From NCBI GenBank assembly GCA_016709845.1, contig JADJMA010000002.1, positions 199,501 to 263,500 of the forward strand: DNA of 64,000 bases. Direction: 5' to 3'. Positions 28,166-38,616 of the stretch are shown here, in pieces. A model generated the notes under the pieces. The model made no database searches. It had not been told where the DNA came from and saw only the letters and a program-made list of their open reading frames with translations. The stretch is from Flammeovirgaceae bacterium (lineage in GTDB: Bacteria; Bacteroidota; Bacteroidia; Cytophagales; Cyclobacteriaceae). A program made the translations under genes and the position numbers. Position 1 is the stretch's first letter, and every line of letters starts with the position of its first letter.

Positions 28166-30802
28166 TGAAAAAGGAAAAGAACAGTTCGCCACCAAAATGG
28201 GCCGTGCGTCTGCTCAGTTGGTATTGCAAGCCTGAGTTGTTGGAAGATTTACAGGGCGACCTGAATGAATATTTTGACCGGAACGTAAAGAAGAAGGGTG
28301 TGCTACAAGCAAGTTGGATTTACATCATCGATGTTTTCAAATTCTTTCGATTGTACACGATACGCAAACCAGAATTTATCAACCTTTTAATACAATGGAT
28401 TATGATTGGCAGCTATGTTAAAACTTCTAGTCGAAGCATTGTTCGGAACAAACTTTTCTCGACAATCAATATTGTAGGGCTGGCTGTAAGTATGTCAGTT
28501 GGGCTTCTCTTAATCGGTTTGCTGTCGGATATGTTTTCGTATGATCGATTTCATGAAAAAGGTGCTCGCATTTACCGGGTTATTAGTGAGTATCAGTATC
28601 TGGATGAAGTGGATGACTACTTAGCTTCCACATCACCGCGTGTCGGCAAAGAAATCAAGGAAACGATATCAGGAATCGACGAAGTGGCTTTACTGAAAAG
28701 GGGTTTGGATAGTGATGTGAAGGCTGGCGAGAAAACAATCCCGCTGCAAGGCCATTGGGCTGATGAAGGTCTGTTTAAAGTTTTCAGTTTTCATTTGTTA
28801 GAAGGCAATCCAGATGTAGCATTGAAAGATCCCTTTTCAATCGTGCTAACACAAACTGCTGCAAAGAAATTGTTTGGTGATGGTTCGGCACTTGGCAAGG
28901 TTGTTACACTTTTTAAAGACCGGGAGTTCAAAGTTACTGGTGTAATGCAAGACCCGCCCAAGTTCTCACACCTGAGGTTTGAAATGTTGGGGTCGTTAAG
29001 CACGCGACCGATTATTGAAAAAGACAGCTGGGATCGCGAAATGAAGTGGGACAATATCTGGCAAGACTATACCTATCTATTGTTGCCTGATGGAGCCAAT
29101 CTGAATAATATCCAAAACAATCTTACTGCAATGGCTGAAGAAAATGATAAGACCGTTAAAAACACAAAAATCAAATTAGCGCTACAGCCGTTGTATGATA
29201 TCGCCTTAGGTGATGATTTAAGTAACCCTATCGGACCCGTAATGAGCACCAGCGAGGTATGGGTGATTGTTGTCTTAACTATGATAGTTATTCTATCTGC
29301 TTGTTTTAACTATACGAACCTTTCCATTGCAAGGGGCACCAGGCGATCACGTGAAATTGGAATCAGAAAAGTGATTGGTGCTTTGAAAGGACACGTACTC
29401 GGTCAGTTTCTGATTGAGGCCGTGATCATTTCAATGATCGCTCTCGGGCTATCATTTATTCTGTTCCTGATTTTGAAACCTTACTTCCTTACGCTTCAGC
29501 CGAAGATGCAGGAAATGCTGGAGTTAAATCTTTCATTAAAAGTTATACTAAGTTTTCTCGCGCTTGCCATTGGGGTAGGCATGTTAGCTGGATTTCTGCC
29601 CGCCTTGTTATTCTCTAAAATTAATGCGATCCATGTACTCAAGAACAATTCGTCTCTTCGGCTTTTCCGTCATTTGAATTTACGCAAGTCTTTGATTGTA
29701 TTGCAATACACCATTTCATTGATGTTTATCGCCACTACTATTATAGGACTTAAGCAATACAAATATTTGCTTGCATTTGACTTGGGATATAGCACAGAGA
29801 ATATACTTAATATCAACTTAAACGGTAATAGAGAAAAAGCATCTATTTTGACGAATGAACTTAATTCTATCCCCGAAGTACAGGGAGTCTCACAATCGTT
29901 GATGGTTACCAGTACGGGAAATTATTGGGGCACTCGGGTTAAATACAAGGACCCCATGGACTCCAGTACAGTTCATTTCAATGGGATTAATGAAAAGTAT
30001 ATTCCGCTGCACAACATCAAATTATTGGCCGGAAGAAATTTCACTGCTCTGCCCGATAGCGTTGATGAGTCGGAGGTAATTGTAAACGAAGCATTATTGA
30101 AACGATTTAAAATAGCCGCGGGTGATCCCCTCAATGCACTTGATGAAATTTTAGAGGTAGATCAAAAAAATGAAAATTGTTGGGGTGCTTAAGGATTTTC
30201 ATTACGGTAAGGCCGATACTAACGATGATGAGGAAGTAATGTTCCGTTATCACAAAAAGAAAGCTAATTTTCTAAATGTGAAAATAGCAACGTCAGATTG
30301 GATCGCTACGCTTTCTAAAATTGATAACGCCTGGAAAAAAATAGATGATGTTCATCCATTAGAGGCCCAATTATATTCCGACAAGATTGCCCAATCGTAT
30401 GGCGAAATAGCAGCCATGATTAAGATGATAAGCTTCCTTGCATTCCTGGCCATTTGCATTGCCTGCTTCGGGTTGTTGGGTATGGTAATCTTTACTACAG
30501 AAACCCGCTTAAAAGAAATCAGCATTCGAAAAGTATTAGGTGCAAGCGAAGGCAAACTCATTTACTTGTTGAGTAAAGGGTTCTTGGTTTTGTTGTTCGT
30601 TTCTGGAGCTATTGCCTTACCGACAACTTATTTATTCTTTGACAGGGTTGCATTTATAGAGATGAAAAATCACATTACTATTAAGCCGTTCGATTTATTG
30701 GCCGGCTTCTTTGCGGTATTGATTATTGCTTTATTAATGATTGGTTCTCAAACGTTAAAAGTGGCGCGTACCAATCCTGCCTCGGTATTGAAAAATGAAT
30801 GA
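28165..30802 (+). CDS. ABC transporter permease (FtsX/MacB type) with permease prefix domain, frameshifted
   Basis: An N-terminal cytoplasmic permease-prefix domain (PPKWAVRLLSWYCKPELLED, GDLNEYFDRNVKKKGV) is followed by a membrane helix (VGLAVSMSVGLLLIGLL), a large MacB-like periplasmic domain, an FtsX core with three helices (WVIVVLTMIVILSACFNYTN, IGIRKVIGALKGHVLGQF), a second periplasmic domain and a second FtsX core (LGMVIFTTETRLKEISIRKV). One shift at the A7 run 30163-30169 divides it. Rejoined length is about 880 residues, the normal size for these duplicated permeases. No ATPase gene is beside it, which is usual for this PadR-linked class. Such proteins work in lipoprotein, peptide or drug export, or as signalling units. 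Confidence 0.85.
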
Positions 30803-30945
30803 AAAGTTGGGTCAGAATAAATCAGAATAATCCAAAATGGTTGAAAATATTACCTGTAGATCATATTTAGGTTAAATAGGGGCTTACCCCCTGAACCTCA
30901 CGGTATTAATTTACGTTATTTGTACTAACAACAACCACTAATTGT

Positions 30946-31155
30946 ATGTTACTATCACCGAAGTTGGCCATCCTGCAAAGTTTGGATGCTATGGACAAGG
31001 TGCAAATGGAAGAGGTTCTTACCTATATCAAAGGTGTCCTCAACCAGCCTGAAAGATCGGTTGACCACAAGGCTTTGAAAAAAGAAGCCATGAAGGAAAT
31101 CCGAAAGGCATTGCGCCAGGAGAAAGGCAAGAGAAAGTTAAGCATAGCCGCTTAA
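30946..31155 (+). CDS. Small unknown protein, 69 residues
   Basis: An intact short frame: ILQSLDAMDKVQMEEVLTYI then a basic helix HKALKKEAMKEIRKALRQEK. It is helical and strongly charged, with the look of antitoxin or addiction-module N-terminal parts, but there is no toxin-like frame next to it. The ATG at 30946 is the only start available. Could be a small DNA- or RNA-binding protein. Unrecognised. Confidence 0.55.
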   Translation: MLLSPKLAILQSLDAMDKVQMEEVLTYIKGVLNQPERSVDHKALKKEAMKEIRKALRQEKGKRKLSIAA

Positions 31156-31268
31156 TCTTAGCCACCTCCCTCAACGCAAAGGTGTTCTACACACCTGATA
31201 GGATATTCTTCCCTCAAAAAAATTAAGATTACTAAAAGATTATCCCAGCGTTACGTTTGATTAACGTT

Positions 31269-31330
31269 GCCACTGATTCACAGATTTCATTTTTGTTGTT
31301 AATGCATGATTTAATCTGTGAATCAGTGGC
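31269..31330. repeat. Perfect 18-base inverted repeat
   Basis: GCCACTGATTCACAGATT (31269-31286) and its exact reverse complement (31313-31330) are separated by 26 bases. It stands between the convergent small gene (ending 31155) and rluD (ending 31355). The right arm plus flank (31311-31332) recurs exactly, 22 bases long, at 42267-42288, also between convergent genes. May end transcripts from both sides, but lacks a T-tract. Confidence 0.75.
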
Positions 31331-31354
31331 TAAATCTTATTCGTGGCTATCAAC

Positions 31355-32386
31355 TCAATTATACTTCACATAATTCTCCCACTTATCAATCACCTCCTTA
31401 AAATCAGTGGGTAGCTCCGAATCAAACTGAATGAATTTCTTTGTGCCTGGATGAATGAAGCCTAATGTTTTGGCATGCAATGCCTGGCGCGGGATAATCT
31501 TAAAGCAATTATCAACAAACTGTTTATACTTGGAGAAGACGGTTCCTTTCAAAGGATCGTTGCCTCCATACGTAGCATCATTAAAAATAGGATGGCCTAT
31601 AAATTTCATGTGTGCCCGAATCTGATGGGTGCGTCCCGTTTCCAGTTTACATTCGATAAGAGAAACATAACGATAGTCCTGTAACACTTTGTAATGCGTG
31701 ATGGCGGTTCTTCCAAAATCTCCTTCCGGGAAGGCGGTAGTAATTCTGCGATCTTTTAGACTCCGCCCCACATTTACATTAATTGTTCCCTCAGCAAGTT
31801 TGGGTACACCCCACACAAGAGCCTGATACGTTCGTTCGATAGAATGATCAAAAAATTGTTTGGCTAGCGAGGTCATCGCAGCTTCTGTTTTAGCAATTAC
31901 CAACAATCCGCTTGTGTCTTTATCAATTCGATGAACCAAGCCGGGCCGACCATCATTGCCAGCCATCTCAGGCAAGTTTTGAAAGTGATACGTCAGCGCA
32001 TTAACGAACGTGCCGCTCCAGTTTTGATAAGCCGGATGGACAACCATACCCGGCAACTTATTCACAACAAGTAAAAATTCATCTTCAAAAATAATATTCC
32101 GTGAAATGTTCTCCCGAACAACATCGGTATCTCTTGGAGGCTCCGGAAAGGCAACCGTAATTACATCATGCGGATGAACTTTATAACTTGGCTTGATGGC
32201 CAGATCATTAACTTTAACAAACCCATCGTGTATGCCATCCTGAATTTTTGTTCGTGTAACATTAGGCAGTCGAGCCATCAGGAACTTATCAATTCTAATC
32301 AGGCCTTGTTTAGCATCGGCTGTAATGCGATGATGCTCGAAAAGGTTCTCCTCTTCATCTTCAATCAAATCTTCTTCGTGGCTCAC
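31355..32386 (-). CDS. rluD: 23S rRNA pseudouridine synthase, RluD family
   Basis: A 343-residue enzyme with an N-terminal S4 RNA-binding domain (IRIDKFLMARLPNVTRTKIQ, GFVKVNDLAIKPSYKVHPHD) and a catalytic domain with GLVHRIDKDTSGLLVIAKTE, where the Asp of RID is the nucleophile, and RTHQIRAHMKFIGHPIFNDA. It converts uridines of 23S rRNA to pseudouridine. RluD rather than RluA/C is chosen from the S4 domain and overall length; the exact target is inferred. Its start overlaps the DUF1801 gene stop by 4 bases. Confidence 0.85.
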   Translation of the reverse strand: MSHEEDLIEDEEENLFEHHRITADAKQGLIRIDKFLMARLPNVTRTKIQDGIHDGFVKVNDLAIKPSYKVHPHDVITVAFPEPPRDTDVVRENISRNIIFEDEFLLVVNKLPGMVVHPAYQNWSGTFVNALTYHFQNLPEMAGNDGRPGLVHRIDKDTSGLLVIAKTEAAMTSLAKQFFDHSIERTYQALVWGVPKLAEGTINVNVGRSLKDRRITTAFPEGDFGRTAITHYKVLQDYRYVSLIECKLETGRTHQIRAHMKFIGHPIFNDATYGGNDPLKGTVFSKYKQFVDNCFKIIPRQALHAKTLGFIHPGTKKFIQFDSELPTDFKEVIDKWENYVKYN

Positions 32387-32760
32387 TTCTTTTTTTTCTT
32401 TTGATTAAAGAGATATTGATTAAGGATTGCCGCTTCATTAAGGATTCGTCTTATTTCATCCTCGTGCTCTTCCAGTTCGGCCAGGCTATGGATTCGTATC
32501 GAGGCAACGGTCTTTCTCCCCTTTTGCTGTACCAATTTATGAGTTCGGCTTAAGCTGGCACCTTGTGTAAAGCTAAGATCAACCCCATCGGGAACAGGGT
32601 TTAAATAGCATAAGGGCCCATAAAAATAGAAGAACGGAACTTTATAGCTAATCTTCTCGGTAGTATGGGAGCCTAAATCTAAAACCCAAGTCCGCAGCAC
32701 GGTCATAATCTGCTTTTGGGCTGGTCTTTGATTTAAAATAAAATCTTGCACAACATTCAT
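32383..32760 (-). CDS. DUF1801 (YdhG-like) protein
   Basis: A 125-residue protein with the family core LGSHTTEKISYKVPFFYFYG, LCYLNPVPDGVDLSF and GRKTVASIRIHSLAELEEHE. Related proteins include a frataxin-like iron chaperone from Bacillus, but many DUF1801 members have unknown roles. It ends in a Lys-rich tail of six lysines encoded by an A-rich run, whose length could be affected by sequencing error. Coupled to rluD by a 4-base overlap. Confidence 0.75.
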   Translation of the reverse strand: MNVVQDFILNQRPAQKQIMTVLRTWVLDLGSHTTEKISYKVPFFYFYGPLCYLNPVPDGVDLSFTQGASLSRTHKLVQQKGRKTVASIRIHSLAELEEHEDEIRRILNEAAILNQYLFNQKKKKK

Positions 32761-32899
32761 TGCAACAAAAGTACAACATTGATTCGAAGGTTTGGAGTGT
32801 GCCTTTATAGATTGCCCAATTTGGAAATTTCACGAGCCTTTCTCCATATCAAAACTACCATCAACAAAAATGGTAACTTGCATCATAAAATTATTAATT

Positions 32900-33259
32900 A
32901 TGAAGAAGGGTTATTATTTTACTCCTTTTTGCATGCAGCCAAAGAAAACAGATCTGTACTTTACTCCCGAGGCCTTTAATTCTAAATATCAAGCGACCCC
33001 AAATGCTGTTTTACTTGATGTACGCACCGTAGAAGAGGTAAATACCGGGGCTCTCGCAGGCGCATTGAATATTGTTTATGATGACGCGTTTGCAACCAAA
33101 CTTACCAATCTTGAACAAAAACCAATCTTTGTTTATTGTGGCTCTGGCATCCGTAGCGCAAAGGCCGCAAAAATCTTGCGCGAAAAAGGGTATGATCCCG
33201 TCTATGAAATGGATGGCGGCATGAAAGCCTGGAAAGCAGCGGGGCTACCCGTTCAGTAG
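32900..33259 (+). CDS. Rhodanese-domain protein, probably a lipoprotein
   Basis: Single rhodanese domain: AVLLDVRTVEEVNTGALAGA, and the active loop VYCGSGIRSAKAAKIL with the catalytic Cys, then GYDPVYEMDGGMKAWKAAGL. As read, the first 20 residues (MKKGYYFTPFCMQPKKTD) look odd. Shifting one base back and forth gives LLFLLLFACSQKKTD, a standard lipoprotein signal with lipobox FAC, so cancelling indels are likely at 32908-32945. It would handle sulfur or serve a redox task in the envelope. Starts further upstream are in frame but give no sensible signal. Confidence 0.75.
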   Translation: MKKGYYFTPFCMQPKKTDLYFTPEAFNSKYQATPNAVLLDVRTVEEVNTGALAGALNIVYDDAFATKLTNLEQKPIFVYCGSGIRSAKAAKILREKGYDPVYEMDGGMKAWKAAGLPVQ

Positions 33260-33282
33260 TTAACAATACTTTGATTTGGGAT

Positions 33283-34138
33283 ATGAAATACTGGCTGGTA
33301 AGTCTATTACTATGTTTGGGCTGTACAAGAAAAACCATCGAGCAATTTATTTTCTGATGGGAAAGAAGTAGGAACGGTTTCCAAGAAACTGGAAGAAGCT
33401 TCCGGGTTAGTAGCCAGTCGTTCAAACACAAAATATTTTTGGACACTCAACGACAGCGGAAACTCTGCTGAAGTATTTTGATAAATGATCAGGGCAGAAA
33501 TTGTCATGACCTGCCTCTTGGCCAATATTAACAACCGCGATTGGGAAGAAATTACCATTGGCGCTGGTCCGGAACCTGACAAAAGGTATTTATATGTGGG
33601 AGACATTGGCGATAATGATGCACGGTATCCTTACAAAATCATTTATCGCTTTGTTGAGCCCGAATTGAATGGAGATAAACTCACCATATCTGAATTTGAA
33701 ACTTTTGTGATTCAGCTTAGTGATGGTGTCCGCGATACCGAGGCGATGATGATGGATCCCCTTTCGAACGATTTTTTTATCCTTTCCAAACGCGAAGATT
33801 CTATTCGCCTTTACCAACTTCCCTATCCATGGCCTGTTGGGGATACGTTGAATGCAGAATTAAAATCGACTCTTCCTTTCTTCAACGTTGTCGCTGCGGA
33901 TATTTCAGCTGATGGATCAGAAGTTTTATTAAAAAATTATGATCAAATCTATTATTGGAAAAGATCAGACCACGAACCAATTCCAGAATTACTACAAAAA
34001 GAAGCTACTATACTCAACTATAATCCTGAACCACAGGGCGAATCAATAGCCTGGAAACTTAATGGTAATGGGTTCTCTACGCTAAGTGAAACTGTAAAAG
34101 ATTTTAAAGGCAAGCTGCTCTACTATAAGCGCAGGTAG
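33283..34138 (+). CDS. Unknown lipoprotein, propeller-like, frameshifted
   Basis: Start MKYWLVSLLLCLGCTRK is a lipoprotein signal. After shifts near 33350 and 33480 the reading goes GKEVGTVSKKLEEASGLVAS, KYFWTLNDSGNSAEVF, then NNRDWEEITIGAGPEPDKRY and LYVGDIGDNDARYPYKIIYR. The phrases ASGL..S, NDSG, DWEEI and YVGDIGDN recur in a family of secreted proteins with a beta-propeller look. About 280 residues. Function unknown. It faces the convergent polyprenyl synthase gene with no gap. Confidence 0.65.
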
Positions 34139-34139
34139 A

Positions 34140-35111
34140 TTACGACTGTCTGCTTATAAGATTTTGAGCAAATTGAATCAAAAATTGCTTTTGTGATGAC
34201 TCCTTTATCTGCTCGAGATTTTTAAATCCAGATGTAAAGTATTTTGCTATCTTCTTCTCAGTCAACTTCGCGATGGCAAGTCTATCGTAAAGCGCAGCAA
34301 CTACTTTTATTTTTTGCGATTTATTAAACTTCTTAGCTGTTATCCAATGTTCCAGTTCCTGCTTATCCTTTCCTTTCGCTTTTTCTTTCGCTTTAATCAG
34401 CAAATAGGTTTTTTTATTGGCTAAAATATCGCCACCTACCTGCTTGCCAAATTTGCTTTGATCTCCATACACATCCAGTAAATCATCCTTTAATTGAAAG
34501 CCTATACCAATGTTAATCCCAAACTCCTTTAGAGCCTTTCGTTCTCTCAGATTTGCATTAGCGAGCAAGGCGCCCAACTCCAGACTAAAGCCCAACAACA
34601 CAGCTGTTTTGAGTTTAATCATTTGAATATACTGGGCCTCGGTTACTTTCAGCCTTGTTTCAAATTCCATATCCCACTGTTGACCTTCACAAACTTCGGC
34701 AGCGCATTGATTAAAAACCGGGAGTAACTCTTTTAATGTCTTGCCTGAAAGATCCATAAACTGTTCATAAACTTTTACGAGCATCACATCGCCCGAAAGG
34801 ATAGCCGTGTTTACATTCCATTTTTTATGCACGGTTGGCTTTCCTCTTCGCAAGGGTGCTTTGTCCATAATATCATCGTGCAACAGCGTGAAATTGTGAA
34901 ACAACTCTACGGCCGTTGCATACTTAACGATTGATTTTGGATTATCTCTATAAAGAGAATAAGCGAGAAGTGTTAATAAGGGCCGCAAGCGTTTGCCCCC
35001 CAACTTCATGATATAATGAATAGGATCGTAAAGTGATTTTGGATTTGAACCGAACCGTTGACTTTTAATTTCCTGTTCAACAAGCTTTACCAGAGATGCC
35101 GCAGAATTCAT
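34140..35111 (-). CDS. Polyprenyl diphosphate synthase
   Basis: A 323-residue all-helical trans-prenyltransferase. The first Asp-rich motif is LLHDDIMDKAPLRRGKPTVH and the second is GFQLKDDLLDVYGDQSKFGK; GGKRLRPLL binds the diphosphate. The aromatic residues before the first motif (LFHNFTLLHDDIMD) would set the chain length, but I cannot assign C15, C20 or C40 from sequence. It feeds the quinone and carotenoid pathways. It lies 8 bases after the end of RNase R and was read in an intact frame. Confidence 0.88.
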   Translation of the reverse strand: MNSAASLVKLVEQEIKSQRFGSNPKSLYDPIHYIMKLGGKRLRPLLTLLAYSLYRDNPKSIVKYATAVELFHNFTLLHDDIMDKAPLRRGKPTVHKKWNVNTAILSGDVMLVKVYEQFMDLSGKTLKELLPVFNQCAAEVCEGQQWDMEFETRLKVTEAQYIQMIKLKTAVLLGFSLELGALLANANLRERKALKEFGINIGIGFQLKDDLLDVYGDQSKFGKQVGGDILANKKTYLLIKAKEKAKGKDKQELEHWITAKKFNKSQKIKVVAALYDRLAIAKLTEKKIAKYFTSGFKNLEQIKESSQKQFLIQFAQNLISRQS

Positions 35112-35119
35112 AAGTGAGT

Positions 35120-37266
35120 TTATTCAAACGTCAAATCTATCATTCTTTGATCAATATCTGTTTTCTTTATCCTGACTTTTACTTTATCCCCTAACCGATA
35201 AATATTTTTCCGTCTGCGACCAATTACGCGATAGTTCTTCTCATCGAATTCGTAAAAGTCATCTTTCATATCAGCCAGGCGGGCCATGCCTTCACATTTT
35301 GTTTCAACAATCTCAACAAAAATTCCAAAATCAGTAACTCCGGTAATGATGCCATCAAACACTTTGTTCTCGGCCATACTCATGAACTCAACCTGTTTGT
35401 ATTTGATAGAAGCCCGCTCAGCATCGGCTGCGCGTTTTTCTCTTTCCGATGAATGAACACATTTGTCTTCATATTCCTTTCGGGCTACTGATTTTCCGCC
35501 ATCTAAATAATGTTGCAGTAACCGGTGTACCATCATGTCAGGATATCTTCGGATAGGAGAAGTAAAAATGTGTAGTGATCGAAGGCTAATCCAAAATGAC
35601 CTTTCGCATCCGTGGTGTATTTGGCTTTGGCCATGGCGCGAACGGCTAATGATTGTAGCACATTTTGTTCAGGCTTGCCTTCAATCTCGTCCATTAATTT
35701 GTTTAACGACTTGGAAACAACCGAAGATTCAAATTGTAATTGATGCCCAAACTGCTTGGCAAATTGAGCAAAGTCAGCCAGTTTTTCCTCGTTGGGTAAA
35801 TCGTGCGTTCGATAAACAAACGTGTTTTTCTCCTCGCCCTTTTTCATTTTAAAAACAAAGGTCGCCACTGCGCGATTAGCCAACAGCATAAATTCCTCAA
35901 TCAACTTATGGGCATCCTTCCGTACTTTAGGCACAACCGCCAGGGGTTTCCCTTTCTCGTCTAGTTTGAATTTTACTTCTGTGGTTTCGAAATTTACAGC
36001 CCCTTTTTTAAACCGCTCTTTGCGCAGTACGTGATGAAGTTGGTTTAGAATTTTTATTTCATCAGCAAATTTTCCTGCTCCTGCCTCTATCACCTCCTGG
36101 GCTTGCTCATAGGAAAATCGATGATCGGAATGGATAACCGTGCGACCAAACCATTCCTTATGTACTTTGGCTTTTTCGTCCATTTCAAATACCGCGGCAA
36201 ACGTAAGTTTGTCTTCGTTGGGACGCAACGAACAAAGTGCGTTCGACAAACGCTCAGGGAGCATGGGCACCGTACGATCTACCAGGTAAACTGAAGTAGC
36301 GCGATCAAACGCATCCTGAGCCAACTCATTTCCTGGAGTTACATAATGAGTAACATCGGCAATGTGAACGCCTATCTCAAACAAACCATTGTCAAATTTT
36401 CTGAACGAGATCGCATCATCAAAATCTTTTGCGTCTTCAGGATCAATGGTGAAGGTTAGTACATCGCGAAAGTCTCTACGTTTTTTTATTTCATCTTTGG
36501 TGATGTCTTCACTAATCGTCTCCGAAAGTTTGAGTACATTTTCTGGAAACCGGAAAGGCAAATCAAATTCGGCCATAATCGAATGTATCTCTGCTTCATT
36601 CTCTCCTGTCTTTCCTAAAATTTCAATTACCTTTCCCTCCGGGCTTTTATCGCCATCGGCCCATTTAGTAACTTCAAACAGAACCTTGTCATTAACAGTA
36701 GCACCTTTAAGGTTTTCGGGGTAGATGAAAAAATCCTGATAGATTTTCTTAAAGTCAGGTATTACAAAACCAAAGTTTCGGGAGAGTTCAACCCGCCCAA
36801 CAAACCGATTTCGTCCACGTTTTACAATTGCCGTAACTCTTCCTTCTGGGTTATCCCCCGACTTTCTGTCTGAGGTAACCACTTCCACTGTATCGCCATG
36901 AACCGCTGAGGCAAGATCCTGCGAACGAACATAAATATCTTTCTTTCCTTCTTCACCCGTTACGATATACGCAAAGCGCGGATTAACATGATCCACCACT
37001 CCGGTTACGCCTTTGGATGAACGCGTACTTTTATATTGCCCCGAACTTAACTGCTCTACTTTCCCTTCTTCTTCCAGGGCATCCAGCAGCTTATACATGT
37101 CCTCAATTAAGGCCTTTTTCTTTAAGCCCAACTTTTTAATCAGTTGCTGCGGGCTATAGGCCTTACCCGCCATTTCTTCTAACAGAAGAATAAGTGCAGC
37201 ATACATGCCGCCTTTCTCTTTCTTGTTACGCTTCTCTTTTTTCTCTTTAAATTTCTTTTTACTCAT
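35120..37266 (-). CDS. rnr: Ribonuclease R, frameshifted
   Basis: An exoribonuclease of the RNB family. N-terminal helix-turn-helix and cold-shock domains (VTGVVDHVNPRFAYIVTGEE) precede the catalytic RNB domain with LTFTIDPEDAKDFDDAISFR, where the four Asp bind magnesium, and end with an S1 domain (VFDGIITGVTDFGIFVEIVE, GMARLADM). A one-base shift near 35560 divides the conserved TSPIRRYPDMMVH motif. Rejoined length is about 715 residues, normal for RNase R. It degrades structured RNA 3' to 5' in the cytoplasm. Confidence 0.92.
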
Positions 37267-37294
37267 AGTACTTAGAGTATATTATTGTTTGTTA

Positions 37295-37578
37295 TTAAAT
37301 TCTCAGCCTTTCAGGATCCTTCCGGTTATCCCAACAAGCAATTATTATTATTTGATCATCCTCAATTTTATAGAATAAACTATTGTGCTTTGATAATACA
37401 CATTTATGAATTTGAGAATGGATGAGAGGATATAAGGTTGGACTTTTTACTAATAGTGAAAGAACTTTTTCCTGTTCTCATGATTAACTTATCAATCAAT
37501 TTGCGTCCAGTTTTGAAGGAGATATTCTAATACTTCTTGATAGGAGTTTTTGGCTGCAGGAGTCCAATATATTTTCAT
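37295..37578 (-). CDS. RelE/ParE-type toxin, frameshifted
   Basis: Not visible as one frame. It starts MKIYWTPAAKNSYQEVLEYL at 37578, sharing one base with the antitoxin stop (TAATG). After at least two shifts between 37430 and 37500 it ends in a readable part: VLSLLVKSPTLYPLIHSQ, KCVLSKHNSLFYKIEDDQII and ACWDNRKDPERLRI. The opening WTPAAKNSYQEVLEYL, the LVKSP.LYP stretch and the FYKIEDDQIIIIACWDNRKDP strand are the pattern of ParE/RelE toxins. About 94 residues. These act on gyrase or ribosome-bound mRNA; target unknown. Whether it is active depends on the shifts being errors. Confidence 0.75.
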
Positions 37579-37823
37579 TAAGATTTTATCGATGACCATT
37601 TTTTAAAATCGGCCATCACTTCCGTATGCGAAATTAATTTTCCCGCTTTTATTTCCTCCATTGAAGTTTCAATCGTCTTCTTTACAGAATCAGGAATCAA
37701 TGCCCAATCCGTAGCCAGAGTATCCATACCAAGAATTTCCTTTATTATGGCAAGTATAGAATCATCTTCAGTTTGAATGATCTTCTTTACAATACTATAT
37801 TTCTCCTCGACATTCATACTCAA
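37578..37823 (-). CDS. Antitoxin of a RelE/ParE-type pair
   Basis: An 81-residue helical protein: KYSIVKKIIQTEDDSILAII, PDSVKKTIETSMEEIKAGKL and HTEVMADFKKW. The ending with KAGKL.SHTEVM and FKKW is the pattern of the small Bacteroidota antitoxins that precede a ParE/RelE toxin. The toxin start overlaps its stop, as usual for such pairs. Start could be either of two Met in MSMN. It likely binds DNA weakly and masks the toxin. Confidence 0.75.
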   Translation of the reverse strand: MSMNVEEKYSIVKKIIQTEDDSILAIIKEILGMDTLATDWALIPDSVKKTIETSMEEIKAGKLISHTEVMADFKKWSSIKS

Positions 37824-37850
37824 AATTACTACTAAAAATTGATAACCGTA

Positions 37851-38561
37851 TTAAGAGTTTGTAATGTTAACTCCATCCGCTAAAGGCATTCCCTTAAATT
37901 TTAGGTAGAGCTGCGCGATGGCCAGCACATCACCCACGCAGTATTCAGCTATTTTTTTTAAATCACCTTCCTGATAATACACTTTGCTTACCATGGAGCC
38001 ATCCATTACTCCTTTACTTGTTGGAATATCAAAAATGGTGGCAAGTAGATCAAGAGATGTGTAGTGTTTATAGTCGCCAAACTTCCAAAGTTCAAGCGTA
38101 TCCAGGTGGTTAACTTCCCATGGCTTCTTCCCAGACATGTTTAAAACAGATGGAAGCTGAATTCCGTTCACTAGCATCCTGCGACTCATATATGGGAAAT
38201 CGAACTCCTTACCATTGTGGGCGCAAAGCCTTACAGCGGGCCCCATTTTTTCAAGCGCCTCGTAAAATTCACTTAGTAGTTTTCTTTCATCATGATCGGC
38301 AAAATATTTTGTGCGAATACCAATCACGCCATTTTCTTCGGTATACTTTCCAATTGCTATAACTACAATCTTGCCAAACTCCGCATAGATACCCGCCTTT
38401 TCATGAAACAGATCTTCATCTGTTTGCCCGGCATCTCGTTTAAAAAAACCTGACTTGCGTGCCCATTGAGCCTTTAGCCGTTCACTCAGTTTGTTGTAGT
38501 CATCAGCACAACCAACCGTCTCAATATCAAGAAACAGAATGTCTTTTAGATCGGGATGCAT
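37851..38561 (-). CDS. 3'-5' exonuclease, DnaQ/PolB-like
   Basis: A 236-residue ribonuclease-H-like exonuclease. Exo I is ILFLDIETVGCADDY, Exo II is LCAHNGKEFDFPYMSRRML and Exo III YCVGDVLAIAQLY; the Asp and Glu in them bind the two metal ions. It resembles the stand-alone PolB-like exonucleases of Bacteroidota with no polymerase domain. Probably a DNA or RNA repair or trimming nuclease in the cytoplasm. Intact frame; last of a minus-strand run with the toxin pair and RNase R. Confidence 0.8.
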   Translation of the reverse strand: MHPDLKDILFLDIETVGCADDYNKLSERLKAQWARKSGFFKRDAGQTDEDLFHEKAGIYAEFGKIVVIAIGKYTEENGVIGIRTKYFADHDERKLLSEFYEALEKMGPAVRLCAHNGKEFDFPYMSRRMLVNGIQLPSVLNMSGKKPWEVNHLDTLELWKFGDYKHYTSLDLLATIFDIPTSKGVMDGSMVSKVYYQEGDLKKIAEYCVGDVLAIAQLYLKFKGMPLADGVNITNS

Positions 38562-38616
38562 ACGTTACTATTTATCTATATAAAAATAGTGATTAACCAA
38601 TCAAGATAAAACGTAT

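Noticed and set aside
28165..30802. Programmed frameshift in the permease at A7
   Set aside because: Many other genes show the same kind of shift in A, T, C or G runs, so error is the simpler reading.
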